Assembly (NCBI GenBank): GCA_949358305.1
Contig: OX442320.1
Span: 7,828,259 to 7,892,258, forward strand
Source of the DNA: Strigamia acuminata
Lineage: Eukaryota > Arthropoda > Chilopoda > Geophilomorpha > Linotaeniidae
DNA: 64,000 nucleotides
Reading direction: 5' to 3'
In this document: piece after piece, positions 1 to 14,240 of the stretch
Position numbering within the stretch: position 1 is the first letter of the stretch
How the letters are laid out: each line of letters begins with the position of its first letter
Position numbers and translations under genes: made by a program
The notes under the pieces: model-generated
What the model saw: only the letters and a program-made list of their open reading frames with translations
Database searches by the model: none
Told to the model about the DNA's origin: nothing

Positions 1-1320
1 TAGCGATGAAAAGTGAACACGATATTGGCCAAATGGTTGATTTAGCGTCGCTTTTGTAGAGAAATTTGAAATTAAAATTGAAAAATCTTGCATGAAGGCA
101 GGCTCGCTTCTTTCTCTTTATGGGGTTATTTGTTGCGAGATGTATGCCGACTCATTTTCGTCAAGACAATTGTCTCAGATTACACTTAGAGAGAGACAAA
201 AGAGGAGAACAATGAGTGCGAAGATACTTTGTTTCTTGGAATTTGATGCAAACAAATAGGGGGCTAAAATAGAAGGAATAAAAATAAAAATAAAAGAAAG
301 ATGAGTAGTAAATCAAGTTGTCGAGCAAAGTTGAACAAGTTTTGTTTGTGCGGGGAGAAAAGAAGGGAAATTATGTAGATGTTGATTAGAGTGATTCATT
401 TTGGAGCTGCAAACCGGGGCAACTTGAGCCCGTTGTGTTTGGTTGCCTGCTAGTTTGCTGGTAGGTAATAAAGGGTTGAATGTACAATTGCAGATGACAG
501 CTTTCCAGTACAATTAAAAGCGGCGCGCAAAGTTGGCGCAATTTATGGCAACTTTGAGAAGGGTTTTATTCGAAAAGTGCGCAACTTTTGTCGCTACGAG
601 GCAATAAGAAAATTTGCCCGGCGCATTTCGAATAAAGATATAGCCAGAAATCTCTGTAATTAAAATGTTTTGGTCGTTGAACGTTGGACATGACGAGCAT
701 CGTGTTTTAGTGATCAAGAGAGAAAAGATGTAGTAATAGTAGTTTTTATCGCCCGCTAGGGGTCACTGATAACCTTGAGTATGACCCTTGTTCTTTTGTT
801 GATATCCCATAAGAACTGTGTGCGTGCTGTGCCATGCACTATTGATGAGAACCTGCAATTCTTCCTCGCCCTTCCCAATCTTTCTTCCTATACCTTTGAG
901 CAAAAACAAAGGTGAAAGGGGATTCGAAGCGGATTATTTTGCGCAAAACGCCGTTTTTTGGGGGGGGTTTAATTTTTTTTGGGTTTGTTTGTTAGTTGGG
1001 CTTGGTGTCGGTAGGTGGCAGCACTGAATTTTGGCCGGAAGTTGATGTTGATGGATTTTTAGTTGAAATTTGAGGCGAAAATGGCGGATCCAAGTCTGGA
1101 CGACTAATAATGTTTAGATTTTTATGTTTGGGTCGCGCACGAGCGAAGTTGTGGGGAAACGTAGAAGCGGTGAATTATAGATAGACCGGGTGCGGTGCGG
1201 GGGTTTGCTACGTGTAGCCAAAGCGGTGCGAGTGTCGGTTGGAATTGCAAGATATTGCGCGCCGGTGGGGTCAGATGTCGTATTGATATTGAAATGACAA
1301 GAATCCGACATGTTGGCCCC

Positions 1321-1334
1321 GTTGCCAGGACAAC
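1321..1334 (+). promoter_or_regulatory. X-box-like motif
   Basis: GTTGCCAGGACAAC has one mismatch in the second half-site. Confidence 0.4.
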
Positions 1335-4300
1335 GGTTCCGGGGTGAAGGATGGAAGGGTCAGGAAAAAGTTGAGGGAGTTGAAAAGGTCGGAGAGAGAA
1401 AAGAGAGGGGGAGAATGGGTGAGGAAAGGAGAATAGCAATAAGGAAATGTTTTTATGCATTAAGCTGACACGGCTGAACTCGGCCATGTTGAATTTTTGC
1501 TTTTCGCTTTTCGGTTTTCTTTGGTTTTGTGCTGTGTGGAAGGGAAGGGCGTGGTTTTCCTCTACTCTGATTAGGATAATGGATCTGGAGTCGGGGGGGA
1601 GGAAAAAAAAAACATTTTGTGAGGAATGGGAGAAGAAAAATGGCTCCCCACCGACTGATACCCGCCCAGTTTGATTCGAGTTGTAAGCTGCTCGCTAATC
1701 AGTTTTAATAGTGTGCCAATGGTGCTTGGGAGGGGTTTGTGCAATAATGTCAGATTGATGCTGATTTAAAAGGAAAAACACGGCAAAACACGGATTGTGC
1801 CATGCGTTTATTGGTTCGGGGATGGGGATGGCGATTGTTGGGTTTGTTTGTGTTATTTTGTTTGTTTCTAGAGGCAGCGCGGAGCCATGATGTGTAGGTA
1901 ATGAGTGGTGTTGCGTGGTAGGTCGTAATTAGGTTCGTTAGGCGTATTTTTCATAAGGAGTAATCGAAGCGGTGGAAATCGGAGTTGGCCAATCACTTTC
2001 CGTCATGTATAGCACGGACTGGCCCCTCGAGGTCATAATTAGTGTAATGTTTGAGTGTACGAGTTAGTGGGCATGCGCGGCACGGGGAACAAGGGGTCAG
2101 CTAGGCTGCCCAAGTGTTTGCGTGGCCGTAAAAATTAATAGAGCGACCGGAGGCTGCGAGTCAAGTCGGGCCACGTTGATTAATAAAGTCCATTTTTATG
2201 GCAACAATTGCAGTTTATGTTTTAAACCGAGGAAATGGGAAAAGTTTGTGGGTGGTAAAAGAGTTTGGGGAAGTTGGCGTTGGAGGAAGTGACATTTAAG
2301 AGAAGAAATTTGGTTTATTTTGTTTTATTTATTTTTTGTTATTTTTTGTTTTGTTTTGTTTTGTGTTTTGTGTTGTGTGGGGAGGCTTTTCCTGCGAGGC
2401 TCGTTTCTATTTTTCTTCACTCAATAGAACGAAATCGCACAATTCCCTGAAGATATGCAAAAAGTGGAGAGAGGAAAACACCCGAGTTGCGTGGCAACGA
2501 AACCAAATGTTGCATTTTCTTTTTATTTGGAAAATAGGAAGGTTAAAATAGGACATGGAGGGGAAAATGAAATCGGGATTAGTGCGCGAGTTTTAACGTG
2601 GGGTGGGTTTAGTCGAGGCGGGTGATGGAATTTTATTTATTTATTAGTGCCGGTTTTATGATTATTTTTATTATTTAGTTTAATTGAAAGTATAAAAAAT
2701 TTAGAGGAAATAAATTGTTATCGATTTTGTATCGATTATCGTTGGTTTTCTTTACATTTTGGAATAAATATCGGGTTTTTCTTTAAAAAATAAAAATTCA
2801 TCTAATAAAACGGAGAAGAAAAACCGCATTCAAAATAAATAGAAATAGAAATAATTATTTTCGGTTGAATTTTGGCTAAAACGCGACTAATGAGTCGTTT
2901 TAACAGCACTAATCTGTGCGCATTCCTTTACATTTTTGTTGTTTCTTTGGTCCGAGATTTGTTTTCGTTTCTGTTGCTAAAATGGAGAAAATTGATGCGA
3001 TTTAAATAAATAAAAGACGGTTGTAATGGTCTGATCCACATTTAGTTGTAAATGATGTTTAAGCTGCAAGCTGAAAGACTTGTTTACAGAGCTTTACCTT
3101 GTGGGGATTCGAGACATTAGCAACCGAAGCTTGTAATTATTGGTTGAGGGGCTTGCTTTCATACTTGTGTTACATCAACTCGCGGCTATGAAGAATCCAA
3201 AGTCCAGACTCTTTTCCTATCCTTTGCACCAATTTGTTGATGACCAAGTTTGCACACGTATTGGATTTGCCTGCGAGCCATCGAGGACCAATGAAGAAAA
3301 GAGTAGATGGAACGCTGCAACGGGAGATTGGGTATGGAGGGAAGGAAGGGATGGATGCATGGAGTTGGGACTTGATGAAAAGCGCGGGAAAAATTGCATC
3401 GGCAGCAAGTGATCAATTTTCTAAGTGGGCAAATGAATCGACTTGTCTTAAAGTTGGATGGAAATTTATGTTGGACGTGGATTTTCTCGTCTTAGTGTGA
3501 AAATTGCGAGAAAATTGGTGCTGGAATCTTGTTAAAAGTTTGTTTTGCTTTTCATATCATTTGATAAGTTTGACTTGTAATTGAAATTCTACAAGATCCT
3601 CATTAGATTGGTAAAGTTTTGAGTGCAACTTAATAAAACATTAAAAAGTAATTGGACGCAGTGTCTAGATCCTTCATAGGATTGGCTTATCTCGATAAAT
3701 CGTTGCATGTAAACGAAGTAATTATCAACTCTCTTCTGTTTATTTTTTTTTTTAAAGTTTTCGACATTAAAAAGTATTCTGTATCGATCGGGGAGATGTG
3801 TATGTTTTAGAATGGCATTTCGGAGTGGAAAAAAGAAATGTGGGTATTGGAGCCCTTACAATTGAAACGTGCAAGATTCCCATTGCTAATGGGAAACATA
3901 TATCTTCGAGCATTGTAGCTAAGTAAACCGATTGAAAACTTAGGGAAAGCTTCAATGAGGTAGATAAAGTGATGTTTTTTTTCCGAATGTAAATTGAATT
4001 TTTAACAACGTGCTATTGTATTCCTTCGTGGATTTGCAACTCTAAGCTTTCGGTGTTGCGGAATTTCAATTATAAGTTAACTTATGCGACTACTGAAGAG
4101 CAGAAAATCAATTAAATTTGATTTGGCAAGATTCCTGTTTAATTTATCGGGTTTTTGAGCAGTTTTTCTGCAATAAATGTTGCAAGGACGCGTCTGATAA
4201 TGATTTAATGTAAAATTAAGAAGGTAATTTTTTCTGGGAGGTTCGAGGGTGGGGTTGTTGTAAGGGAGGGGAAATTTTTTCTTTTTGGTTTTTCTTTTTT

Positions 4301-6262
4301 CTTAAACGGATCGAAGTGGGAATAAAGAGAATAAAAGTGAAATGAAAAATAGAAATAAAAACGAAGGGGGAAAAAATAGGTGGAGGTTGGCAGTGGGAAA
4401 TGGTTGAAATCTCTTAAACTGTCGTTACTTATTGAGCTTTGGAATTGAATTTGTTCCACTTGGATTTTGTGGGGTGGTCATAAAAAGTAGATTCAATTTG
4501 ACCAAAGAGAAGTTACGGGGAGAAAAAAAAAATAAAAGCAAACAAGAAGCGACCACCCACTCACTCAAACAACATCAAGTTAAGGGCATAATAAATAGAC
4601 GTGCGCGCGCTCGTCGTGTTTCGAACATCACTGCTGGGGTTGCGGGTTCGGCGATTGATGTGACGTCAGCGTCGGGTGGGACAAGTCGCTTAATTACAAC
4701 GGGAGGAATGTGGCTGTGGGGTTGACTTAAAACCTTATTTTTGGCCGAGTAAGTCTGAATGCGCATAAAATAAGACGTGAGAAAGTGGCGTGGATGTGGA
4801 AGAAGAATTTTTTGGAGAAAGTTACGGTTTCGACGTATTTGGACATAAATTTTGTCACTTTTAAAATTTATGGTCGGTTACATTTTTCTTTTATTTACTT
4901 TTTTTTTATTTTATTTTTTTTTCTGCTGCTTCGCTAGTCATCAAAGTTTTATATTTGCTCACTAGGGAGTTTAGATTGTGTTGTGAAAAACATGTATTTC
5001 TTTTCTTCGTTCTCCCATCCCCCATTTTTTTTTTTTTTTTTTTTTATGTACAGTGACCTTTTTCGCAGTGTTACAATTTTTTACGATGTCGATTCCTACA
5101 AGACGTTTGCGCAGCTTAGAAATGACATGTACTCTGGCAAACAGGGACATTGGGTGCATTTGCAAAAGTTGTAAAAAAGTGTGTGCAACACATTTTCAGT
5201 TTGAACAAGTTGCCACCAGGCGGTAATCGCGCTGCTCTGCAAATGGGACGGATAATAAAATGACACGTGAAGATGGCAACAGTTTTGATTTTATTTTGTG
5301 AAAAGAAATTTCTTGAGAGTTGTTTTTAGTAGTTTATGGCTGATTTAGTACGCTTGTTAAATGCTATGTAAACGACGGTAATATATGCAGAGATGTATTG
5401 AATTCGCACCTGTTTCCTTTTCCATGACCCAGTTTTTTTTTTTTTTCTTTATTTAAATTATTATTATTTTTTCTTCTTCGGTTTTCTTGAGGTTTTTCAA
5501 TTTGCACAGCATTATGTTTGTGTTGCCTGCTTTTTTTAAATGGGGAGTTGAGTGAAGGATTTTTGAGCGTCGGGCAAACAGAAAAGTAGTTTAAACAAGT
5601 TGGAAATGTCTATGGCGTGTTTTATATCCAGTTTTATTTTACTTTGTTTTTGTCTATATAAGTCGCTGGTGCTGACTGGTTGATACTGAATTTTATTTTT
5701 TTATTTTTCTTATTTTATGGCTTGTAAATGTCAGAAGTATTTTTTTATTCGATTTTTTTTTATGTCTTGACAATGTGTTTGGCTTAATGCAGGGAACCAG
5801 TAATGGAAATGGTTGAAAAAGCATGTCTCAATAAATATTTCGTCAAGGGATTGAGACTGTCATCTTTGCTCACAACTATTGTTAGTTTGCACGGATTTAG
5901 GTTTATGGCTTTGGTTAACGCGTGTCTGATTCTGCGGCTGGAGTTAAATAAAGACGTTAAAAAACAGGATAGGTCCGTCGAACCTAAAGCTGCATAAAAA
6001 AAAGGTTAAGTGTCAATTATTGGGTTTTACACGTGGGTTAAAAGTTGAAATTGACCTAACTTTAACTTTAAGCACTGCGAGAGAAAAAGCCAAGGACCGT
6101 GGGCTATGTGTTTTCGTGCCGCTAAGAAAATTGGATTGTCAACCACATTTTGATGGTAGCATGCCATCGTGCACGCCATTTTGGAGTTTATCGGAGTGGG
6201 TTGTTGGACAGTGGGTGGCCCCCAAAATGTCTAATGACAGAATGTCTAATATCTAAATGTCT

Positions 6263-6666
6263 TATACTCTGGTTCGACCCATCGGTCGAGCCGCATTACT
6301 CCTACCTCAAGTTTGTATTACTACCACTAGGAGAAGTAGTTTTTATTTTTCTTATGTTTTGTGATTGCTATTACCATTTAAGTTGATATAATTTTGATTA
6401 TTTTTATAAAAAAAATGTTATTTCCATTTAGGAAATAAAGTTTTATGCACATATAAATGTAAAACTCATGTTTGTTATGTTTATTGGTTACTATGTCTGG
6501 ATAGTAAACAATTTTGAATTTTTGGCAGTTGCCTAGGCAATCGATTACAATGTCTGTACATTGTAATGCATTTCTGGTGTTTGGGTCTACATTTTTGGAT
6601 CACTAAACCAGTTATACGGCTCTGCCAATGGGAGAAGGGCACCCTCTTGAGTCGAACCAGAGTATA
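6263..6666. mobile_element. 404-bp inverted-repeat transposon remnant with TA ends
   Basis: The terminal sequences TATACTCTGGTTCGAC (6263-6278) and its perfect reverse complement (6651-6666) bound a non-coding interior. The outer TA could be the target duplication typical of Tc1/mariner-class elements. No transposase frame is present, so this looks like a non-autonomous MITE. It carries an X-box-like GTTGCCTAGGCAAT at 6528-6541. Confidence 0.7.
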
Positions 6667-6677
6667 GCTGAAATGGT

Positions 6678-6722
6678 CATCGTTCGTGACGTTCAGACTT
6701 CGTTTGTTACATTGAACAAATG
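6678..6722. repeat. 45-bp block shared in reverse with the MITE at 17403-17447
   Basis: The words CGTTCGTGACGTTCAGACTT and then ACAAATGTA occur in the same order in the reverse complement of the 17318-17489 element. Homology stops on both sides. It lies just outside the right end of the 6263-6666 element. Confidence 0.7.
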
Positions 6723-9700
6723 TACGGGATGGATCCAATATGCACAACTATTTACTCGTATTTCTGATAATTTGCTCGATGCTTGGCATGGAAGGGTCAA
6801 GTATTTGATATTTATGTGTCAAGAATTGGTGTAAATTGGGATGCCCAAGAGATTAAATGATGCTCCAGTTCAAGGGTAATTTAGATTGATAATCTGGCTG
6901 GCATTTGTTCGTAATCTGCTAAGCGTTTAATGCGACGGTGCATCAATCTCGCGTAGAAAAAGTGTGGCCAAATGTTATGAGGGTAGTGCAGAGAATTGCA
7001 AATGTTTGCGAAACCATAATTAAATGCCTATGATTGTTGAAATAACACAGTCATGGCTGTGGTTGCCATCAATCTGTCCTCCTTGGTGTTACACCATTCA
7101 TGTCCTAGGTTGTAACGGCTTAAACAGCAATAAATTTATTAGAGATTTATTGTACCGCTGCCTAACTGGTTGTGCATGTTGAAATGAAAAGGGCTAGAAC
7201 AAGAGCCAAATGGGCAATTAGGAAGTCGGCAAGTGAGGAAATTCTGGTAGATCACAGAGACTGCACTGCAGAAAAGAGTTTTTGCTCTACTATTATTAAT
7301 AATTTTTTCTGTTTTTTCATTTTCTTCTGTTTTAGATTGATTCCCTATAAAAAGCAATTGCACTTTCTTTCCTCTTATTTTTATGTACAGAAAGTCATTG
7401 AGTAGACTGTGAGATTTGGTGGTGGAGACTGACTCGGTTGATGATATACGGTGCCATCAAATTGGTTTGGCAATTTCCACACTCACCCAATAAATAAAGC
7501 CAGTCCCTTTCCTTTTCCTTTCCTTTTCTCTCTGTACTACTACTACTACTGCTACTAGTTTGATTGCATCTGGCTGTCTTCTTTTCTTGCATTTGCTTTT
7601 TATTCTTTATGGAAGCCAAAGATATAAGTTGTGATTTACTTCTCCCGGTTGTGGCTGTTAGTCATTTGGTCAATGCCTCTTTCTCGCTTACACTTTCTTT
7701 TTTTTATGATTTCTTTCTCTGCTATTCTTTCTACCAACCTATAACTTTGCAGAGGATCCGTTATTGCACATTAGAGTTATCAAATCTTTCTTGGGTACGG
7801 TTATTAAAAATGATAGGAAGAAAAAGAAGTGTAAATATGTGTGATTTATAGTTGCATAAAATTTTTTATTGTGAGTGCGATATGCAAGTTGTTGTAGTCG
7901 GGTTGGATTACGTAGAATTTTATATTTATCTAGTGAATTCTAGAGAAGATTTTATTAAGAATCGTGTAAAAATTGTTGGAAAATCTCGTACGCGCAAGTC
8001 AGGAAAGGTTCAAATTAACAAGTGGTATTATTCATTCAACAAAGTCCTTCAGGATTGGCTAATCTGGACATTCCCTTCCCTGATGGTCAGTGACGAACTT
8101 CACCATCCGTAATTCCCAACAAAAATGTCATACTTTTTACTTAGATCGAGACGAAACCCGCCATTTTTTTTAGGATTGTGTAATCCGGGGGATTAACCAA
8201 TGAAAAATGAGAAAAAAGTTTTTCGTGTTGGGTGCAACTTTTTTTTTTGTTTTTATTTATTTTTTATTTGTTTTGGGGAAGACAATTGAGGAAAAGACAG
8301 GCTCTGCATATGGCGCCGGTTGCAGGAACTTGCTTCGGACATGGCAGTAAGCAGTAGTAGTGCGCTAATGAGCCCGATATCAAGGAAATCAAGAGGCAGG
8401 GACTCTGTGCAAGAGTGTTTCTTCTTTTCCGATAACGACAGCATTTTGTGTCGAATCGAGCCGGCAGATGGCAGTGGGAATCTTCATTGCCTTCTCTCTC
8501 TCCTTCTGGCTCAGCTGTGTGCCGTGCTATTAGACGAGAAGATTTCTTAATTAAAAAGGAAGCGAGTGCAAATGCAAAGCCTCGAGCTGAAATTTGCAAA
8601 GCTAATGTGTGCAAGCGTCACATGCTGTCGGACTAGCGCCTCGATTACGGCCACCTGGTGATTAGTAAGCGAATTAAGGGGAATGGCGGGAGATGAAGAA
8701 GCCACCTGCTGGGATTAGTTTTTATATTTTCTTTTGATATTAAACGAAACAAACACGGTGGAGGAAATTGTGTCGGGTTTGGTTGTTTGGTGGAAGGCAT
8801 TGGAATTTTGTCAAGTTTTTGGGCTTGTAAATGGCGTGTTTAGTTGGGAGGTTTGTGCCAGGAATTTTTCTTGTAATTTGCTTCTAATTGACGAGGTCGG
8901 GGCGCGAGGGCGCTCTGTGCACACTTGGAATTTTATCTGTTGGTCGCGAGATGGCGCCGTAAAGAAAAGTTTATATTTCAGGTTGAGATGGGATGGGAGG
9001 GAAAGTTAGACGAGGCCTCTGATGTTAATTTGTTGGAGAAGAATGTGACAGGGCATTAAACGAAAGCTCGGGTGGCCATGTTGTGTAAATTGAGTTAGGC
9101 TTAGTTTTAGGAAAATTAAACTTCATTTTTGATGTGCAACGCTGTATCGTTCTGAGTGATTAAGGATGAACGTGTAATTTAATACTGCTTTTGTTTTTGT
9201 TTAGATTTTTTTCAAGTAAAGTAGAATTTTTATTAAAACCGCGCTTTAATTGGCATTGTTTCTGAATTTTATGGCTGATGCAACCAAGTTTTAATTCCGT
9301 TATTATCCACTTCCGGGATTCGGTGAGATTTTTTTTCTTTTGGGTCTTTTGTTATGATTGGTAATGGTTGAAGTTGGGTTTTTAGTGAGGTTTAATTTGG
9401 AGAAAAAAGGTCATGGAGTCTTGTGGGTAAAAGAAGAGGGAGCGAAAGAAAAAGAAATGGGATAAAAATAAAAAAAAAAGAAGTTTAATTTGGCCAAAGG
9501 CCCACTTTTCCTTTACATTGACCATTGAGCCGTTTTCATTAAATGGCAGCGTCTTGTGGCAGCCAATCTAAGGCCAATTTAAAAGTAATTAAAGTTTTCC
9601 AATTTTTTTTTTGTGTGTGTGTGTTTGTTTTTCTCTCGATATAAAATGGTGGAGGTGAAGTGTATTATTTTTTTGTATAAAAGTAAAATCCCATTGAGGC

Positions 9701-11624
9701 TATTGATGAAATAGTGATTTTGATATTTGTTATTTGGTTTTTAAGTGGATTCATTATGAAAATATGGATTTTTTTTTATTTTTAATATTCTCTTTGAAAT
9801 AGTAATAATTAGATTGTTCGTTTTATTAGAGAAAGGGAATGATGTGAAATGTAATCAAAAATTCAGGTTGGAATAGGGAGGGATTTAAAATATCAGTGGG
9901 AGAAAACCCAACTGAAAATCAGTTTTTTTTTCTTCCTTTCTCTTCTTTCCTTGTTTTATGATGCAGTAAGAAAACTATAAAACGCAGTTTTATTTATTTG
10001 TAATTTTTGGTAGTGGTCTTAAATTTTCTTGTGATTGTGTGTGGGTTGAATTTGAAATGTGGACTCTATTTTGACTGCTTGCTTTATTGTTCTTTTTTTT
10101 CTTCTTTTTCTTCTCTTTACATTAAGACATGTAATATTTATCATAAAAAACGGGGCCATAACTGGGTTTTTTCGAGCGTGTAATTGTGGAGCAAATTTGT
10201 TCTGCCATCTTTTATAGCTGTTAATTACTCAACATGGGTGGACTTTTCTTCATCCCGGCACATATTTCAGTGGGTGCATGAAACGGGCTGTTTGACTAAT
10301 TTGATTTTCGAGTCATTTGCTTAATTTGCATAATTTTTGATGGGGGTTGAGATTTGTAAGTGAAATAAATTTGCAATTCTACGATATTTCGCAGTTGGAG
10401 CGCAAATTACGCGTTTCTTTTGGCGATTTTCATAATTGATTGTTTATCAGATGCAAGTGTGGTGTAATAAGATTTGGTTTGTCAAGATGGCGGAACAAAA
10501 AGATCGATAATTTAAACTAAGTTTTTTTTATTTTTTTTTTTTTATTTATTTCGGCTTCATTTGGAAGGAATATGTTAAAGCTGTCGTTCATTGTGGACCT
10601 GTTGGAGTTTTCTTTTACTTTTCCCTTTGTGCGTTATTTATTTACGTCGTCCAAGTGCCCACATTTGAGTTTGCTCTCAGCTTTAATGCACCTCTCACCA
10701 TTTTTTCTCGATTGCAGCGTGTCCACTCCGTTTGGGAGAGTAAACAGTAAACACACTGGTGTGACATTGTTGTATATGAACTTTGAAGGTGAGCTGAGGT
10801 GAAAACAGGTTTTATTCTTCATTTTTAAGAGCTGAAATGTGATGAAGGACGACTCGACGTGATTGAAAGCGACTTTAGTCAAATATTGACGTTTTGTATC
10901 AATTGTGATGTCGTTTTTGCCAAACATTTGCTCAAAGTCTGAAGAAATGTGAAGTTTTAAGCCGTAAACAAGTGGATGCAAATGGGCTTGTGCGTTGGTT
11001 TTTCCCCCTAGTGTGATGAAGTTTCGGCAATCTAATTTAAAAGAATTTTTTTTTGAGTCGGTTGGACCAAACTTTTGCCATCTATAGTGGTGAATTTCGC
11101 CGCAAGGGGGCTTTGTTTCGGATTGTGAGACAGTGGAACGCTTTTAGATGGTTTGCAGTCCCTAAAGGGGGTGCAGTGACGTCGTCATTCCTCCACCATC
11201 GCATCCCAGGTGTGTCTTCTTGCTGCACACCGTCGCTTGAACATTATTAGTATTTCTTTTTCTTGTTTTTCTCTTCATTCACTGCCGCCATTTTGAAGCC
11301 TCGTGTGTGTTTGTTGAAGTGGGGATGCGGATGCAAACGAATTAATTAGTTTTTGAGGAGAATAAAAATTTAAAAAATGGAGAAATTGTATGCAAACTGT
11401 TGTGTTGGGTGAATCGGTCGTGTTGTAGATTAAATTGGGATTGATCGCTTAGTCTCGCCACTGATACAGTCAAAGTCATTAAAAGACAGCCATGGGCTAT
11501 TCGCAAATGATGTGGCTTCCTGTACATGGAATATACCTGTCAGCATTAATTTATGAGATCTAGGAAGGCGCTTGTTTTACGACAGGTTTGTAATTTTTTT
11601 GTTTTAATTTTTTCTTTTTTTGTT

Positions 11625-11661
11625 CATTTAATTTAATTTAATTTAATTTAATTTAATTTAA
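11625..11661 (+). repeat. ATTTA pentanucleotide repeat
   Basis: About seven perfect ATTTA copies occur in tandem. Confidence 0.95.
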
Positions 11662-13025
11662 AGTTTAAATCGTTGTGGTGACATATTTGGAATAGTTTAA
11701 AAATAGAAATGTTGAGATGTGATTGTTGATGGATGTTGACATTTGAAAGCAGTCTGTTGGCCAGTGTCCATCTTGTTTATTCGGTCAGCGTGCAGTGGGG
11801 GCGAGGAAGAGGGGTGAAACCCCCCTTGGCGTTTCTTCAAATCAGATGGAAAGTGTGATGCAGGGAAAATGTGCTCAGTTGACCATTTTGTTTTCCAAGT
11901 CTGAAGTGCAGTCTCGTATTTGATTATTGTTTGTCCATCACAAGTTTGACGTGCGAGTGCAGTGTGTTCGGCTGGGATTGGCGAGTTTTAGGCAGGGAAG
12001 TGGAATTGGTTTTCGACTTTAAAGGTGATGGAGGGATGATGAATTATTTTTAGTTTTCGCTTTGGCTTTTAAATGTTATTAATTTTTTAATGCTTTTCGA
12101 GCTGTTTTATTTATTTTTATTTTATTTTTTTTTGTTTTGTTTGCATATGGAAATGAAAGTTGAGATATTTATGAAGTTTTAGGGAGGAAGAAATTGTTTT
12201 ATTTTTTCGTGGAATTTGCAATTTAAATCCGTTTAAGCGAAATTTGTTGCGAAAGTCTTGAGTATTCTGAAGGGAATTTAATTTTTATTTATTTTGGGTT
12301 GTTTACTTTTTGTAAACGGATCTTTAGATTGCGGGGTTTTGGTCGGTTTTGTTAAGTAATTGAATTTGGTGATGAAATTTGGATATTTACAACATGAAAA
12401 ATATATTTTTAAATGGACGCTTCATCGTGGAAACAAAGTTAGACATAAAAGTTTAAGCGTAATAATTAAATGTAAATAAATTATAAGAAAAACCGGGCAG
12501 GTTTTCTTTTTTCTAACTTCATTCACGTGTGGAAATTTTTATTCTCTTCTGCATAAATGTACTTAAATTTAAAAGGGAAGTGAAAATTGTTGTTACATTA
12601 CGTAAGATTAGATGTATAATGAGAAATTTAATTAAAATCACCTTAAATTGAAACAAGCAGGAGGAAAAAATTTTTTTTTTTCTCTTTCTCTTTCCTTTGT
12701 TAGTGACATTTTTTTTTTAAATTTATTTTTTAAATAAAAATAAATTTAAATTGTAGAGAAGACAGCCGTAATTAGGAAGTAAGACGATTAGATTTTTGTC
12801 CAACATGGAGAATAAGCATTGAAATGTTTGAATATATTTACCACTCGATTTTAATTTGACTCGAGCGTCGTTGCTTCTCATTTTTTCTTTTCCTTGCGAA
12901 GGAGGAGGAAAAAGGCGTGACGAAGATCGCAGTGGAAGAAAGAAGTATATCGAGCAGTTATCGGCGACAGCAACTCCGGCGCCGACGAGGTGCCAGAATG
13001 TCTGAGCCCGATGCAGTCGGATGCA

Positions 13026-13062
13026 GTTGCCATGGCGACGCTGGAGATGTCGCCTTGGCAAC
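13026..13062 (+). promoter_or_regulatory. Tandem pair of RFX X-box motifs
   Basis: GTTGCCATGGCGAC (13026-13039) and GTCGCCTTGGCAAC (13049-13062) each fit the RFX X-box (GTNRCC-NN-RGNNAC) with both half-sites intact. They lie in a GC-rich island (about 12945-13075). RFX factors bind such sites, classically in ciliated sensory neuron genes. Binding here is inference. Confidence 0.65.
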
Positions 13063-14192
13063 AGCCCGATGTAATATAGTGCATCAATTGGCGAGCTATT
13101 CCAATAAATAGACATGCATAACAGGAAAGGGTGGGATAAGCTGGAAATGAGAGGATATTTTTTTCTTATTTATAAAAGGAGTACGAAATTGAATAGGGTT
13201 GGGAGGGGGAAGGAGGGCGTTTGGGGTCGATGATTAAGATTGAGATGTGGAAATGAGGTGAGAGTTAATGTGGGATTTTTTATTATTATTATTATTTATT
13301 TTTTTAAATTATGAGGAGATTGTGTTGTTTTGACGTGAATGTAAATTTGTTGGTGTTTTGCATTCAGAGCAGGTCGCGTTTGCGTTGTGTAATGAGAGAA
13401 AAGGGCTGAAACGCGGGCGTTTAATCATGTTAGTTGGTGTTGACCGTTTGTACAGTGCAACTAATGTTGGTCGTTACTGGGAATTTACAAATACATTGCC
13501 AAGTTCGGAAGTTGGCTTACGATGTCAACAAAGATAGGACGGACTGTTTGTGTGCCTTTTGTTGGCTTTCTAGTGTGATTAATTTAGGGTTTAATTCAAT
13601 TGTTGGTTTGGTGGTTTTGGGCGAGCAAATGCAGATGGAATATTTTAGTTTGGGTATTAGATTGTATCGATTTAAGGCAGCCATGTTGAATTTATGTATG
13701 CACATTCGTGGGGATCAATACCGTGTTCAATTTGATGCGCCGTTTTGTTGATGTTGATGGAATTAGTTCGGTTTTTTACCGCTGCGGTGCTACGAGGCCG
13801 GCTCTGGCGGCGGAATTGTGCACTGAAAGCCGGTTTATGGCTTGTGAAATTGTAAAAATGTGTTGGTTAAATTTCTAAATTTTTCAATTTATATGGGTTT
13901 GTAATTTTCTCGAATAATTTAAAAGGGTACCCTAATTCTTAATGACAGTAATACCCGGAGGTTCATTTTATCAAGTGACAGCTCTTCAAAATTTCTTTCT
14001 CTAATTTTTTTTTAAGTTGCCTGCTTTAAGGCAGAAACTTATTAAAAGTCATTTTTAGATAGCAAGACGGTGTAAATACACAAAATGCTTCCTCTAGTCT
14101 TCCATTTTTTTTTTTTCTTAATTTTTTTTCTCCTCCCCTTCCAACTAAATTTCATGTCAGATGCGATTTTCTCTCATTGAAAATCCATGAGG

Positions 14193-14193
<1 letters not shown>

Positions 14194-14235
<42 letters not shown>
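14194..14235 (+). repeat. 42-nt poly(T) tract
   Basis: This is the longest homopolymer in the window. It has no target duplication or SINE-like body beside it that I can recognise. Confidence 0.97.

Positions 14236-14240
<5 letters not shown>

Noticed and set aside
6263-6290. GGTTCGACCCA as a tRNA B box
   Set aside because: No A box or cloverleaf surrounds it, and it is part of a transposon inverted end.
8960-8990. TTTATATTTCAG|GTTGAG as a ratchet site
   Set aside because: GTTGAG is a poor donor and the pyrimidine tract is short.
12917-13111. Open frames in the GC-rich islet near 13000 as an exon
   Set aside because: Several frames are open at once, none matches Musashi, and no good acceptor-donor pair bounds it; X-boxes explain the composition better.
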